From: an uncultured Pelagibacteraceae bacterium
GTDB lineage: Bacteria; Pseudomonadota; Alphaproteobacteria; Pelagibacterales; Pelagibacteraceae
DNA: 56,577 nucleotides
Direction: 5' to 3'
Assembly (NCBI GenBank): GCA_902583785.1
Contig: CACHXE010000003.1
Span: forward strand, 1 to 56,577
Shown: positions 1-12,704 of the stretch, in pieces
Position numbering within the stretch: the first letter of the stretch is position 1
Layout: each line of letters begins with the position of its first letter
Notes under the pieces: model-generated
Seen by the model: the letters and a program-made list of their open reading frames with translations, nothing else
What the model was told of the DNA's origin: nothing
Database searches by the model: none
Translations under genes and position numbers: made by a program

Positions 1-591
1 GAAAAACACATAGAAATATCTGGAGAAGAAATTTTAAACAAAATTTCCAAAAGCAATAGACCGGTAATATTTATTTCGGGGCATTTTGGAAATTTTGAGT
101 TAATGGCTATGGAATTAGAAAAAAAAAAAATAAATTTAGCTGCAATATACAGGCCACTAAATAACTTTTTTCTTAATCCTTTGATGATTTTTATTAGACG
201 GAAATACATTTGTAAAAATCAAATTAAAAAGGGATTATCTGGAACAAGGGATGCTATTAATTTTATAAAGAAAAACCACAGTATAGCTCTAATGGTAGAT
301 CAAAGAGTGGGTGAGTCGGATAGATTCCCTTTCTTTAAAAAGCCCGCACACACAACCACTATACCAGCACAATTATCAATCAAATTTAATTTAGAAATAG
401 TTCCAATTTATCTTGAAAGAAAAGAGGATGGAAAATTTTATATGGAAGTTCAAGAGTCAATTAAAGTAAACAACGCGGATAAATCAGAAGAAAATAAGAA
501 AAATATAACGATTGAAATAAATAAAAGAATCGAAAAAATGGTCTTAAGAAACCCCGGACAATGGATTTGGACTCACAGTAGATGGAAATAA
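1..591 (+). CDS. Lipid A biosynthesis (lauroyl) acyltransferase, HtrB/LpxL family, 5'-truncated by window edge
   Basis: Frame open from base 1 (EKHIEISGEEILNKISKSNRPVIFISGHFGNFELMAMELE...), with the acyltransferase motif GHFGNFE and MVDQRVGE; ORF track starts at an internal Met. Confidence 0.85.
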   Translation, partial: EKHIEISGEEILNKISKSNRPVIFISGHFGNFELMAMELEKKKINLAAIYRPLNNFFLNPLMIFIRRKYICKNQIKKGLSGTRDAINFIKKNHSIALMVDQRVGESDRFPFFKKPAHTTTIPAQLSIKFNLEIVPIYLERKEDGKFYMEVQESIKVNNADKSEENKKNITIEINKRIEKMVLRNPGQWIWTHSRWK

Positions 592-792
592 TTATTTAAT
601 TTTTTTAATCTGTTGTAGTCTTTTTTGCACCTCTTCGGGAGAGAAATATGCTTCCTGTAATTCAACATTCCAGTATGTTAGTTGATCAAGTGGTATTTTT
701 TTTCCCGAAACAGCACAAATAACATGATCTCCATTCTCAATAATATCAAAACTGTTAGGAAGAAATTTAAGTTTTGCTTTATTTCTGTTCAT
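592..792 (-). CDS. DUF2093-like small protein
   Basis: 66 aa, MNRNKAKLKFLPNSFDIIENGDHVICAVSGKKIPLDQLTYWNVELQEAYFSPEE; resembles the small alphaproteobacterial DUF2093 family. Confidence 0.7.
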   Translation of the reverse strand: MNRNKAKLKFLPNSFDIIENGDHVICAVSGKKIPLDQLTYWNVELQEAYFSPEEVQKRLQQIKKIK

Positions 793-823
793 GTTAATTT
801 AATTCTCGAGGTTTCTACAATAT

Positions 824-2107
824 ATGAATTTAGCAGTTATAGGAAGTGGTGGCAGAGAGCATGCTTTATGCTACAAACTACAGCAATCAAAAAAGCTTGG
901 AAAACTAATTTGTATACCTGGGAATGCAGGTACAGAAAAAATTGCAAAGAATATTGATGTAAATATTCGAGATTTTGAAGAGATCTACAAAATAATTAAA
1001 AAAAATAATATTGATATGGTTGTGATTGGGCCAGAAGAACCTCTTGTAAATGGTATAACAGATTATTTAAAAAAAAAATCAGTAAGAGTATTTGGACCTG
1101 ATAAATTTGCTTCACAATTAGAAGGATCCAAGGCTTTTATGAAAAATTTATGTAAAAAAAATAATATTCCTACTGCTGGTTATGGAATATTTAATGAATG
1201 GGATGAGGCAAAAAAATTCATAGACAAAATTGGAGTTCCGATAGTAGTTAAGGCTGATGGTTTGGCTGCAGGTAAAGGAGTTACAGTTTGTCAAACTCTT
1301 GGAGAAGCAAAAATTAAAACTAAAGAAATTTTAAGTGGTAAATTTAGATCTTCGAGATTAGTTATTTTGGAAGAATTTTTAGAGGGAGAAGAACTTAGCT
1401 ACTTCACTATAGTTGATAGAAATTCTTATCATTTTTTTGGTTCAGCACAGGACCACAAAAGAGTTGGGGAGGGAGATGTGGGGCCTAATACTGGTGGAAT
1501 GGGAGCATATTCACCAGCGAGGCTTTTAACAAATGACCTAGAAAAAAAAATAAAAAAAAAAATAATAGAGCCGACTTTGCAAGCAATGAAAGATTTTGGT
1601 CATCCTTATGAAGGTTTTTTATATGCTGGATTAATGATTAAAGACGAAGAGCCATATCTTATAGAGTACAATATTAGAATGGGGGATCCAGAATGCCAAG
1701 TTTTGATGATGAAATTAAAAACTGATCTTCTAGAAATTTTAGATTATGCAACAAAAAATAATTTGAATGATTTAGACATACAATGGGATAATAATGAATG
1801 TATAACAATCGTATTGTGTGCGAATGGTTACCCAGGAGATTATTTAAAAAATAAAGAAATTAAAAATTTGTCAAAAATTCCTTCTGATAGAAAAAATCAA
1901 ATCTTTCATGCTGGGACATATAAGAAAAATAATAAGATTTTTTCTAACGGTGGAAGAGTTTTAAACTCAACCTGCATAGCAGAAACACTTGAAAAGGCAA
2001 AAAAACAATCCCTTGTTGCTTTAGAAAAAATAAATTGGAATGATGGTTTTTTTAGAAAAGATATAGGATGGAGAGCTATTAAAAAAAATGAGGATAATAA
2101 GCGGTAA
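824..2107 (+). CDS. purD: Phosphoribosylamine--glycine ligase
   Basis: MNLAVIGSGGREHAL, KADGLAAGKGV, GPNTGGMGAYSPA, NIRMGDPECQ motifs. Confidence 0.97.
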   Translation: MNLAVIGSGGREHALCYKLQQSKKLGKLICIPGNAGTEKIAKNIDVNIRDFEEIYKIIKKNNIDMVVIGPEEPLVNGITDYLKKKSVRVFGPDKFASQLEGSKAFMKNLCKKNNIPTAGYGIFNEWDEAKKFIDKIGVPIVVKADGLAAGKGVTVCQTLGEAKIKTKEILSGKFRSSRLVILEEFLEGEELSYFTIVDRNSYHFFGSAQDHKRVGEGDVGPNTGGMGAYSPARLLTNDLEKKIKKKIIEPTLQAMKDFGHPYEGFLYAGLMIKDEEPYLIEYNIRMGDPECQVLMMKLKTDLLEILDYATKNNLNDLDIQWDNNECITIVLCANGYPGDYLKNKEIKNLSKIPSDRKNQIFHAGTYKKNNKIFSNGGRVLNSTCIAETLEKAKKQSLVALEKINWNDGFFRKDIGWRAIKKNEDNKR

Positions 2108-2657
2108 ATATAAAAATAAAAAACTCCTTTTTTCTAAAAACCTAGAAACAAGACCGTTAAAAGATAGTGTAAGGGAAAATATCTTCAATATTTTAGCGCA
2201 CTCAAGCAAAATTAAAATTGATGTAAAAAATTCAAATATTCTTGACTTATATTCTGGCACAGGGTCTTTTGGTCTAGAGTGTTTATCTAGAGAAGCTTCT
2301 AAAGTTTTTTTTATTGAGAGCAACAAGGATGCTCTACTTTATTTAAAGAGGAATATAAAGAATCTTGACTCTGAAAAAAAAACTTTATTACTCCCTCAAG
2401 ATGTTTTTAAATTTTTGAAAAACTTTGATCTTAAAATACACAAATATAAATTTGATATAATTTTTTTAGATCCTCCGTATAAGAAGGGGTGTTTCGAAAC
2501 TATAGAAATATTAAAAAAAAATAATATTACAAATGAAAATCATATTATCATCATTCATAGGGAAATAAATTCAGGAGATGAAATAGAAAAGCAATTAAAC
2601 ATACTGGATAATAGAATTTATGGTCGTTCTGAAATTTTTTTTGCAAAATTTTTTTAA
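2088..2657 (+). CDS. rsmD: 16S rRNA (guanine966-N2)-methyltransferase RsmD
   Basis: MRIISGKYKNKKL...RPLKDSVRENIFNIL...LDLYSGTGSFGLECLSR...DIIFLDPPY. Confidence 0.93.
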   Translation: MRIISGKYKNKKLLFSKNLETRPLKDSVRENIFNILAHSSKIKIDVKNSNILDLYSGTGSFGLECLSREASKVFFIESNKDALLYLKRNIKNLDSEKKTLLLPQDVFKFLKNFDLKIHKYKFDIIFLDPPYKKGCFETIEILKKNNITNENHIIIIHREINSGDEIEKQLNILDNRIYGRSEIFFAKFF

Positions 2658-3766
2658 ATTAAAAATCTCTTTGTTAATATTTTTACTCTTTCTACTGCAG
2701 GCTGGTCAAAAGGATTAATCCTCATTATTTTAGCAAGGGCAATCGTTTCAAATATAAATTTGAAAAATAATTCTCCCAAGTTATTTTCGTTAAATTCTTT
2801 AATTTTTATCTCTCTAAATGGTATTCTTTTTTCCTTCAAAGCACTTAAAAAAGCATTTTTTTGAGCTATTTTTACATCATCATATTTTTTTTGGTTAAGA
2901 TATCTCATTTTATCTCCAAAAGAGTTGCAATTTATTTTTATATTTTTTTTCTTTTTACAACTAAAAACATAAAAAAATTTATCTTTTGGTCCATCTAGAT
3001 ATAATTGTAATAAACTATGATGATCTTTAGGTGCATTCGAAACAATTGGAAGAAATCCCTTTTTATTTTTTCCAAGACTTTCTGCTAAAAGTTGTTGTAA
3101 CCAAAATAAAAAATAATTTAATTCAGGAACATAATTAAAAAGAACAATAACTTTCGTTTTATTTTTGTAAACTTTTGACAAATTTTTTAAAGATTGAGAT
3201 AATATTTTTTTATTATTTAATAAACGCTTTAATTTATTTTTAAAATTAAATGTATTTAATCCCATTAAATAAGCTGGTACCATCCCTACTTCAGAGAACA
3301 CTGAATATCTCCCACCTATATAAGGATTGTGAGCAACAAAAGTTAGTTTTTTATTTTTTGCAAAATTTGACAGAACATTGTCTTTTTTTTCAGATATAAT
3401 TATTACATTAGATTTGTTAAAAAAAGATTGAAAATAGCTAGAATTAATTATTGTTTCACTTGTATTACCGGATTTAGATACAATTAAAAAAAGAATATTT
3501 GATTTTTTGTTTTTGTTTTTGATTTTTTTTAGAAAATCCTGGTCTAAATTATCTATAAAAATAAAAGATTTTTTTATTTTATGTTTTAAAAAAAAATATA
3601 TAGCTTTGGATGCAAGAATGGACCCGCCCATTCCAATTATAACCACAGTTTTAAAACGTTTAAATTTTTTAAAATTAGAATCATATTTATGATTTAGTAG
3701 AAAAGAATTTAACAAAGATTTTTTTTTTATTTCGATTTCATCCACTATTTTAGAGGCTGAAATCAT
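2654..3766 (-). CDS. pgi: Glucose-6-phosphate isomerase (short form)
   Basis: IIGMGGSILASKAI, SKSGNTSETI, GGRYSVFSEVGMVPAYLMG, APKDHHSLLQLYLDGPKD; C-term FDQPAVERVK. Confidence 0.88.
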   Translation of the reverse strand: MISASKIVDEIEIKKKSLLNSFLLNHKYDSNFKKFKRFKTVVIIGMGGSILASKAIYFFLKHKIKKSFIFIDNLDQDFLKKIKNKNKKSNILFLIVSKSGNTSETIINSSYFQSFFNKSNVIIISEKKDNVLSNFAKNKKLTFVAHNPYIGGRYSVFSEVGMVPAYLMGLNTFNFKNKLKRLLNNKKILSQSLKNLSKVYKNKTKVIVLFNYVPELNYFLFWLQQLLAESLGKNKKGFLPIVSNAPKDHHSLLQLYLDGPKDKFFYVFSCKKKKNIKINCNSFGDKMRYLNQKKYDDVKIAQKNAFLSALKEKRIPFREIKIKEFNENNLGELFFKFIFETIALAKIMRINPFDQPAVERVKILTKRFLI

Positions 3767-3767
3767 C

Positions 3768-4070
3768 TTAATTTTTCTTTCTCAACTCTTTTAATATCAT
3801 GTTCTCTAGATCTGATGAGATTTTGTTATTTTTTTCTGACTCACTTGCGTTTTCAAAAGCAGATTTAACAGGGTTCGATGCTTTGGTTTGTTTACTATTT
3901 GGTACAGGTAATTTTTCAAATTGTGGTGGAAGGATTAAAGGATCCTTTTTTTTTACTAAAAACTCATCTGTTGTTTTTTTTTTTTGTCCTGTCATAGCTG
4001 ATTTGAAATCAGAACAATTGCTCACAAAAAACAATGTTGTTAATAAAATAATTATTTTAAAATATTTCAT
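3768..4070 (-). CDS. Small lipoprotein, DUF3035/BamF-like
   Basis: Lipobox-like [30 protein letters not shown]; sits next to lspA-ileS. Confidence 0.6.
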   Translation of the reverse strand: MKYFKIIILLTTLFFVSNCSDFKSAMTGQKKKTTDEFLVKKKDPLILPPQFEKLPVPNSKQTKASNPVKSAFENASESEKNNKISSDLENMILKELRKKN

Positions 4071-4567
4071 AATTTTTTATTAAACATAAATTCTTTTATA
4101 ATCATACCAAAAATTCCAATAGAAATAAAAATATCAGCAAAATTGAATGTAAACCAATGAAAGTTTTTAATGTGAAAATCGATAAAATCTGGCACCGCAA
4201 AATAGGTAAGCCTGTCATATAAGTTCCCAAGTGCCCCTCCAATAATTAAAGAGATTATTATTTTTCCTGAATTATCTGAAGTAACCATTAAATAAACTAA
4301 ATAAACTATAATTAGCAAAATTAAGGCAGAAACCAAATGATAAAATAAACTGGCGTTTGAACTTAACAAACCAAAGGCAATACCAGTATTCCAGTTTAAA
4401 GTAATATTTAAAAAGTCATTTAAAAATAAATCTCTATCTATAGATTGGATTAATTTTATAGCATATTCTTTTGAAATTCTATCAATTGCAAAAAAAACTA
4501 ATATTAAAATAAAACTAAATATATCGATTTTTTCAATTTTTATTTTATTTTTGAACATCTTGAACAT
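4067..4567 (-). CDS. lspA: Lipoprotein signal peptidase (signal peptidase II)
   Basis: [39 protein letters not shown] motifs. Confidence 0.95.
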   Translation of the reverse strand: MFKMFKNKIKIEKIDIFSFILILVFFAIDRISKEYAIKLIQSIDRDLFLNDFLNITLNWNTGIAFGLLSSNASLFYHLVSALILLIIVYLVYLMVTSDNSGKIIISLIIGGALGNLYDRLTYFAVPDFIDFHIKNFHWFTFNFADIFISIGIFGMIIKEFMFNKKL

Positions 4568-7261
4568 TTGTCATCCTCTAGCTTTTCGAAAATTTTCCAA
4601 CATCTAGAACACTTTTGGCCGTCTGCTTTTTTTACGTTAACTATTAGATTTTCTTTTGCTGAAACGTTTTGGGATATCTTGGAAATAATAAATAATTCTT
4701 TTGTGTCTATTGTATTTAAAAGATCAAAATCTGATTTTGGTAAATCAATTTTTACTTCGGCCTCTAGACTAGAACCAATTATTTTACTTGATCTCTTTTC
4801 CTCTATCGCAATATTAACCTGCTGTCTTATTTTTAATATTTTTTCCCATTTATTAAAAAGATTATCATTTTTCCAATTATCTGGGATTTTAGGAAAATTT
4901 TCCTCGTGTATACTTGTTTTTTTATTTTTAGATGCAAGCTGGCTTATTTCTTCTGTGGTAAATGAAAGTACAGGAGCAAACCACTTTATTAAGCACTCCA
5001 AAATTATATTAAGTAAATCAATACTTAATTTTCTTTTTTTTGAGCTCAAGTCATCACAGTACAAAGAATCTTTTCTTATATCAAAATAAAAAGAGGATAA
5101 ATCTAAAGCACAAAAATTTAAAAGATTTTTTTTGAAGCTTGTGGAAATTGTAATTTTTCAAATTATTTTTAATATTCTTGTTTAAAATATAGAGTTTATG
5201 TAAAATTAGTTTTTCCAGCTCAGGTAAATCATTGTAATTAATAATTTTAAAATCTTTCGGAACAAAATCGTCTTTTAAATTTCCAAGGATATATCTAAAG
5301 GTATTTCTTATTTTTCTATAAGACTCCGCGTGTTGCTCTAATATGTAATGATCTATTCTTAGGTCTTCTGAATAATCAGAGGAAGCAACCCAAAGTCTTA
5401 GTATGTCTGCACCGTATTTTTTTAAAATGTCCTCTGGAGATATAATGTTTCCTGCTGACTTAGACATTTTCATGCCTTTTCCATCAACAACAAAACCATG
5501 AGACAATATACTTTCAAAGGGAGCTCTCCCTCTAGTTCCGCAAGACTCTAGTAGTGAGGAGTGAAACCAGCCCCGGTGTTGATCTGAACCTTCAAGATAC
5601 ATGGAGGCTGGCCATTTTAAATCTTTTCTTTTTTCTAAAACAAATGAATGTGTAGAACCACTATCAAACCAAACTTCAACAATATCAGTTGACTTTATGT
5701 AATCTTCTTTTTTGTGTTTTTTTCCTAAAAATCTTTGTGGATCATCATGAAACCAACAATCTGATCCCTCTTTTTCGTAAATTTTAGCTATATTTTCAAT
5801 AACTTCAGAGTCTCTTAGAGGTTCTTTTGTCTTTTTGCTTACAAAAATTGGTAGGGGAACTCCCCACGATCTCTGTCTTGAGATGCACCAATCAGGACGA
5901 GTTTCAATCATAGCTCTTATTCTTTCTTTTCCCTTATCTGGAAAGAAAACGGTTTTATCAATTGAATCTAAAGCTTTTTTTCTGAGTTTGTGACTTTCCA
6001 TAGAGATAAACCACTGAGGCGTTGCCCTATGTACGAGTGGGGCCTTGGATCTCCAAGAATGCGGATAACTATGAAGTAAGCTGCCACTGCCTAGAAGCAT
6101 TTTTTGTTCTTGTAAATTTTTTATAATGATTTCATCAGCCTTAAAAACATGTGTTCCCTCAAAAACTGGTATATTTTTAGTATACCTGCCATCATCATTT
6201 ACTGTTTCAATTGCTTTCATTCCGTTTTTTAAGCATAAATTAAAATCATCTGGTCCATGGCTCGGAGCACAGTGAACAATTCCTGTCCCTTGATCTAAAG
6301 TAACAAAATTTGCTTCAAGCATAGGCACATCAAATGTGTAGCCTAAATTTTTAAAAGGATGTGAACATATTGTGTTTCTAAACATGTCTCCTTTAAATGA
6401 TTTTAAAATTTCAAATTTTCCCAACCCACAATTTTCTACCACAGAGTTAATTAATTTTTCTGCAATAATAATTTTTTTGCTCTTTAAATCTAGAATTGAA
6501 TAATTAATATCCTTATTGAAAGCTAAAGCTTTATTTGCTGGAATGGTCCAAGGGGTAGTTGTCCATATAATGATTGATGAATTTTTTAAAAAATCTTTGT
6601 CAGTTTTTTTTATTTGAAATTCTGCATAGATAGTATTTGATTTATGATCTTTGTATTCCACTTCGGCATCAGCCAAAGCGGTCTTTTCAACAGTTGACCA
6701 CAAAACAGGTTTAAACCCTCTATAAAGACTGCCTTCTAAAAGAAATTTTCCTAACTCTCTTACGATTTGTGCTTCTGCATCAAAGCTCATAGTCGAGTAA
6801 TAATTTTCCCAGTCTCCTATAACACCTAATCTTTTGAATTCCTTTTTATGAATTCCAATCCATTTTTCGGCAAATTCTCTACATTCTTTTCGAAAATTTT
6901 TAGTGGGAATTTCATCTTTATTTTTTTTCTTTTTTTTGTACTCCTCCTCAATTTTCCATTCTATTGGTAGTCCATGACAATCCCAACCTGGAACATAAAT
7001 TGAATCTTTGTTATTCATTTGATGAAATTTTGTAACAATATCTTTTAAAATTTTGTTTAATGCTGTACCCATATGAATATGCCCATTTGCATAGGGTGGC
7101 CCATCATGAAGTACAAATTTTTCTTTTCCTACAGATTTCTTTCTTAGCTTTTCATAAAGTTTTGTCTTTTCCCAAGTTTCTAAAATTTTTGGTTCTTTAG
7201 ATGGCAAATTCGCTTTCATAGAAAAAGCTGTTTTGGGAAGTTGCAAATTATTTTCGGGCAT
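4540..7261 (-). CDS. ileS: Isoleucyl-tRNA synthetase, interrupted by an apparent +1 frameshift at a poly-A run (ORFs 5081..7261 and 4540..5064)
   Basis: N-part has [42 protein letters not shown]-part has the anticodon-binding region and CSRCWKIFE...CSRCS. Removing one A from the 8-T run (plus strand 5126-5133) restores ...[35 protein letters not shown].... Confidence 0.92.
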
Positions 7262-7266
7262 CTAAA

Positions 7267-8177
7267 CTATTTTGCGTTTCTAATATCTTTTTTAATTTGT
7301 TTTTTTAATTGAATAATACTTTTAAATTTTTTTTCTTTTCTTATAAATTTAATTATCATTACTTTAATACTTCTATCATATAAATTTTTTTTCAAACCAA
7401 AAATATGAGCTTCTAATATCAGTTTTTTTTTTCCAAAAGTTGGCCTATAACCTATGTTTACTATACCTTTTTTTTTAATTTTTTTACCTACAATTATTAG
7501 TGCAGAATAAACTCCTAATTTTGGGACGATGTAATTTGATAAATCCAAATTACAAGTTGGAAAACCAATTTTTCTTCCTCTTTTTTCTCCTTTACCAACA
7601 ATGCCTTCTATTGTCCAAAACCTACCAAGCATTTTATTTGCGTTTTTAATTCTTCCGTCTTTAATATTTTTTCTTATTAGTGTTGAGGAAATTATTGTCC
7701 CTTTTTTATTTAATTGGGGAATTGTATTTGTTTTATATTTAAAAAGTTTTTCCTTTTTTTTTAATAAATTGATATTGCCAGTTCTGTTTTTTTTCCAAAT
7801 CTAAAATTTTTACTTATAAAAATCAATTTAGTTTTTAATTTTTTATAAAGAATGTTTTCTATAAAATTTTCTGCTTTAATATTTGAAAATTTTTTGTCAA
7901 ATTTTTTAATTATTAAGAAATCTACCCCACAATGTCTTGAAGAAACAATTTTCTGTTGTAGCGAATCTATTCTGTAATTTTTTAATTTCTTATTAAAAAA
8001 CATAACTGGCAAAGGTTGAAAAACCATTAAACCAAATTTAAGTTTTTTCCTTTTTGCAATTTCTTTGCCTCTTTTTATTACTCTTCGATGTCCTAGATGA
8101 AAACCATCAAAATTACCTATTGCAATGGCAGAATTTTTAAATCTATTTTCGATATTAAAATTTTTATAAATTTTCAT
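7267..8177 (-). CDS. ribF: Bifunctional riboflavin kinase/FAD synthetase, interrupted by an apparent frameshift at a poly-A run (ORFs 7761..8177 and 7267..7632)
   Basis: N-part AIAIGNFDGFHLGHRRVI; C-part GIVGKGEKRGRKIGFPTCNLDL...GVYSALI. The second frame reads continuously (NRTGNINLLKKKEKLFKYKTNTIPQLNKKGTIISSTLIRKNIKDGRIKNANKMLGR) up to the break near 7787-7794. Confidence 0.9.
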
Positions 8178-8990
8178 CTACCAAGTTAACTGATTTTGAA
8201 AGTAATTAGCTGAAACATTGTGTTCTTTAAATAGTTTTTCAACAATCTTTTCATTATTTATTTGAGATTTGTATATTCCGCCAGTAATAAATATTGAGTC
8301 TAGATTCATATTGTTTGCGCCTTTGATATCTGTCTTTAGGTTATCCCCAACTACTAAAGTTTTCTGATTTTTTTTTAAACATGAAAGATAAACTTCTTTG
8401 TGGGGTTTTCCAAAATATACTACTTCGCCACCTAGATTTTCAAAAATTTCAGCAATTTTACCAGCACAATATTCTTGCACTCCACCTCTATGAACAATTA
8501 AATCTGGGTTAGTACATACCATTTTTTTAGTTGTGTAGTCTTTTAAAAGATCTTTATAATATTTTAAATTTTCTTCTTCTGTATCAAAGAGTCCCGTACA
8601 CAAAATATAATCACATTTATCAAGTGAAGTTTTATTTTTTTTTACATCAACAAATAAAGAATCATCCCTTTGGGGGCCCAAATGGTAAAACTTTTCACCA
8701 AACTTATTTTTTTTGATTGAGTTAAGTGCCGCTTCACCTGAAGTTAAAATGTTCTTTAGAAATTTTTCGTCCATTTTTAATTTTTTTAAAAATTCCGCTA
8801 TTTTTTTTGCTGGGCGAGGCGCATTTGATAAAAAAACAATCCTTTTGTTTTTTGCTTCAAGTTCTTTGACAACATTGATTGCGGAAGCATTCAATTTAAT
8901 GCCGTTATGCATAACCCCCCATAAATCGATTAAAAATGCATCATATTCTCTATATATTTCTGACAGGTGATCTAATTTTTTAGTTTTCAT
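8178..8990 (-). CDS. HAD-superfamily class IIA hydrolase
   Basis: DAFLIDLWGVMHNG, FLSNAPRP, GKPHKEVY, VVGDNLKTDIKGA motifs. Confidence 0.88.
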   Translation of the reverse strand: MKTKKLDHLSEIYREYDAFLIDLWGVMHNGIKLNASAINVVKELEAKNKRIVFLSNAPRPAKKIAEFLKKLKMDEKFLKNILTSGEAALNSIKKNKFGEKFYHLGPQRDDSLFVDVKKNKTSLDKCDYILCTGLFDTEEENLKYYKDLLKDYTTKKMVCTNPDLIVHRGGVQEYCAGKIAEIFENLGGEVVYFGKPHKEVYLSCLKKNQKTLVVGDNLKTDIKGANNMNLDSIFITGGIYKSQINNEKIVEKLFKEHNVSANYFQNQLTW

Positions 8991-9033
8991 AGGAAATTCA
9001 AGGCTTTTTTAGCTAATTTTTTTTTATCATACT

Positions 9034-9063
9034 CTTGAAATATTCTAAATACATACCATATTT
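9034..9063 (+). promoter_or_regulatory. Putative sigma-32 (RpoH) heat-shock promoter of groESL
   Basis: CTTGAAA-N15-CCATATTT about 30 bp before groES; resembles the RpoH -35/-10 consensus. Confidence 0.6.
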
Positions 9064-9091
9064 CTGAATATTATAAATTAAAGGAGTTTTC

Positions 9092-11049
<1,958 letters not shown>

Positions 11050-11078
11050 ATTACCAAAAATATTTCTTAAAAAAATTA

Positions 11079-11103
11079 GGCCGCTTTCGCGGCCTTTTTT
11101 TTA
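11079..11103 (+). terminator. Rho-independent terminator downstream of groEL
   Basis: GGCCGC-TTTC-GCGGCC hairpin followed by a T tract. Confidence 0.92.
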
Positions 11104-11814
11104 TCAAATATCAGATACTATAAATGCTTTGCTACCATAACCGTACTCGAAGGCACTTCTAAATTTAATATTAGAATTTTTAAACTTAAAATCCTCAAAG
11201 GCTGAGTATTCCCCCTTATTTGTGTCTCCTTTATAAAATATATAATCGTCAAACAAAATAATTGTCCCTTTTTGTAAGGAGGGTTTTAAAAATTCAAGCG
11301 CAATAGATGTTGAATTTTTTAAATCACAGTCAATCATTATCACTCTAGCTTTATCAATTCCTATGTCTTTGGGAGATTTTCCCTTTATCGTATTTTCAAA
11401 AAAGCCCTCTATAATTTTATAATTTTGACCCTTGGAATTTTTTTTAATATTATTAATAACTTTTTCTCTATTTACTGAAAAATGTTCATCATTAAATGCT
11501 GGATGCTTATCTTCTTCGTTTATATTTCCAAAACCCTTGAAGGAATCAAAACCAAAAAAATTGCAATTTGAATTTCCAAAAATCTTATCAATTTTTTTAT
11601 TTATTATCATAGCAAAATTAAATGAACTTCCTGTGAAAACTCCAAACTCTAAATAACATCCGAGTGTTTTGTCGTGTGCAGTTATATACATAGCTTTTCT
11701 TATCGCCTGATATTTGCCCAAAGTAAACTCTAGGTATGGAGGAAAATATGAAAATAGTTTTGAAACAATGTTCTGAATAAATAGATTCTTTTTTATAAAG
11801 TTAAGTAAATTCAT
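11104..11814 (-). CDS. TylF/macrocin O-methyltransferase-like SAM-dependent methyltransferase
   Basis: YLEFGVFTGSSFNFA, FFGFDSFKGF, VIMIDCDLKNST, LFDDYIFYKG. Confidence 0.7.
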   Translation of the reverse strand: MNLLNFIKKNLFIQNIVSKLFSYFPPYLEFTLGKYQAIRKAMYITAHDKTLGCYLEFGVFTGSSFNFAMIINKKIDKIFGNSNCNFFGFDSFKGFGNINEEDKHPAFNDEHFSVNREKVINNIKKNSKGQNYKIIEGFFENTIKGKSPKDIGIDKARVIMIDCDLKNSTSIALEFLKPSLQKGTIILFDDYIFYKGDTNKGEYSAFEDFKFKNSNIKFRSAFEYGYGSKAFIVSDI

Positions 11815-11875
11815 TTAAGTATTCATTATTAGAGTATTTGACGCAGTTTTTCAATATATGTAAAATTTTTTAAAG

Positions 11876-12628
11876 TTATTGTTTTCTATATTTGTTATTG
11901 ATCATCAAATAATCACCACCTTTAATATTACTAAATAGCGATATAGAGAAGATGTTGGTTTTTTTTAATAAAACAAAATTTCTTTTTTTTAAAAGATTTA
12001 AAACTTTTTTTTCTTTTTTATCATAAATATTTTTTTTATCTATAATTTCAACTAAAATTATTTTTACTCTATTTTTTTTTAATGTATTTTTTGCACCCTT
12101 TAGCAGTTCGTATTCCGATCCTTCAATATCTATTTTTAGAATATCTATTGATTTAATTTTATTTTTTTTTAAAAAAGTATCTATAGTAATGGTTGGAACT
12201 TTATATTTTATAAAACCTTGAGGTTTAAATAATAATATTTTTAAAAATAATTTTCTTGAAACATTCCATTTATTATCGTTCTTAACTATATTTGATAAAG
12301 ATGAGCCCGCTGATTCAAAAAATCTATTAAAATTATAATATGCATTTCCATTTTTATTAGATAAAGCAATTTCATTATAATAAATATTTTTTAATTTTAA
12401 TAAATTTGAGATATATTTTTTTACTTTTTTATTAATGTCAAAAAGATAAAATTTGTATTTTTTTTTACCAATTAGTTTAGATATGCTTTTTGTAAAAATT
12501 CCTCTATAACAACCAACATCAAATATAATTAATTTTTTCTCTTTTTCAGTGAGTTTTATTATTGTTTTTTCAAAACTGTGTTGGAGAGTAAAATTTGCTA
12601 AGTAATAGAGTAATTTATTTGTGAGCAT
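11876..12628 (-). CDS. FkbM-family methyltransferase
   Basis: IIFDVGCYRGIFTKSI, VPTITIDTFLKKNKIKSIDILKIDIEGSEYELLKGA. Confidence 0.85.
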   Translation of the reverse strand: MLTNKLLYYLANFTLQHSFEKTIIKLTEKEKKLIIFDVGCYRGIFTKSISKLIGKKKYKFYLFDINKKVKKYISNLLKLKNIYYNEIALSNKNGNAYYNFNRFFESAGSSLSNIVKNDNKWNVSRKLFLKILLFKPQGFIKYKVPTITIDTFLKKNKIKSIDILKIDIEGSEYELLKGAKNTLKKNRVKIILVEIIDKKNIYDKKEKKVLNLLKKRNFVLLKKTNIFSISLFSNIKGGDYLMINNKYRKQ

Positions 12629-12704
12629 AATTTTTGATTAAATTTAAGTTGTAATAATATAAGTTAATAATAATATAAAAAAACCCTAAAAATATTAAAG
12701 CAGA

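Noticed and set aside
682-957. 91-aa plus-strand ORF overlapping DUF2093 and purD
   Set aside because: Overlaps purD in another frame and its translation has no family resemblance; purD is unambiguous.
2021-2326. 101-aa antisense ORF over purD/rsmD
   Set aside because: Antisense to two clear coding genes; low-complexity hydrophobic product typical of AT-rich antisense frames.
4568-5089. 173-aa plus-strand ORF antisense to ileS C-terminus
   Set aside because: Shadow ORF of the ileS frame; Ser/Phe/Leu-rich antisense composition and no recognisable domain.
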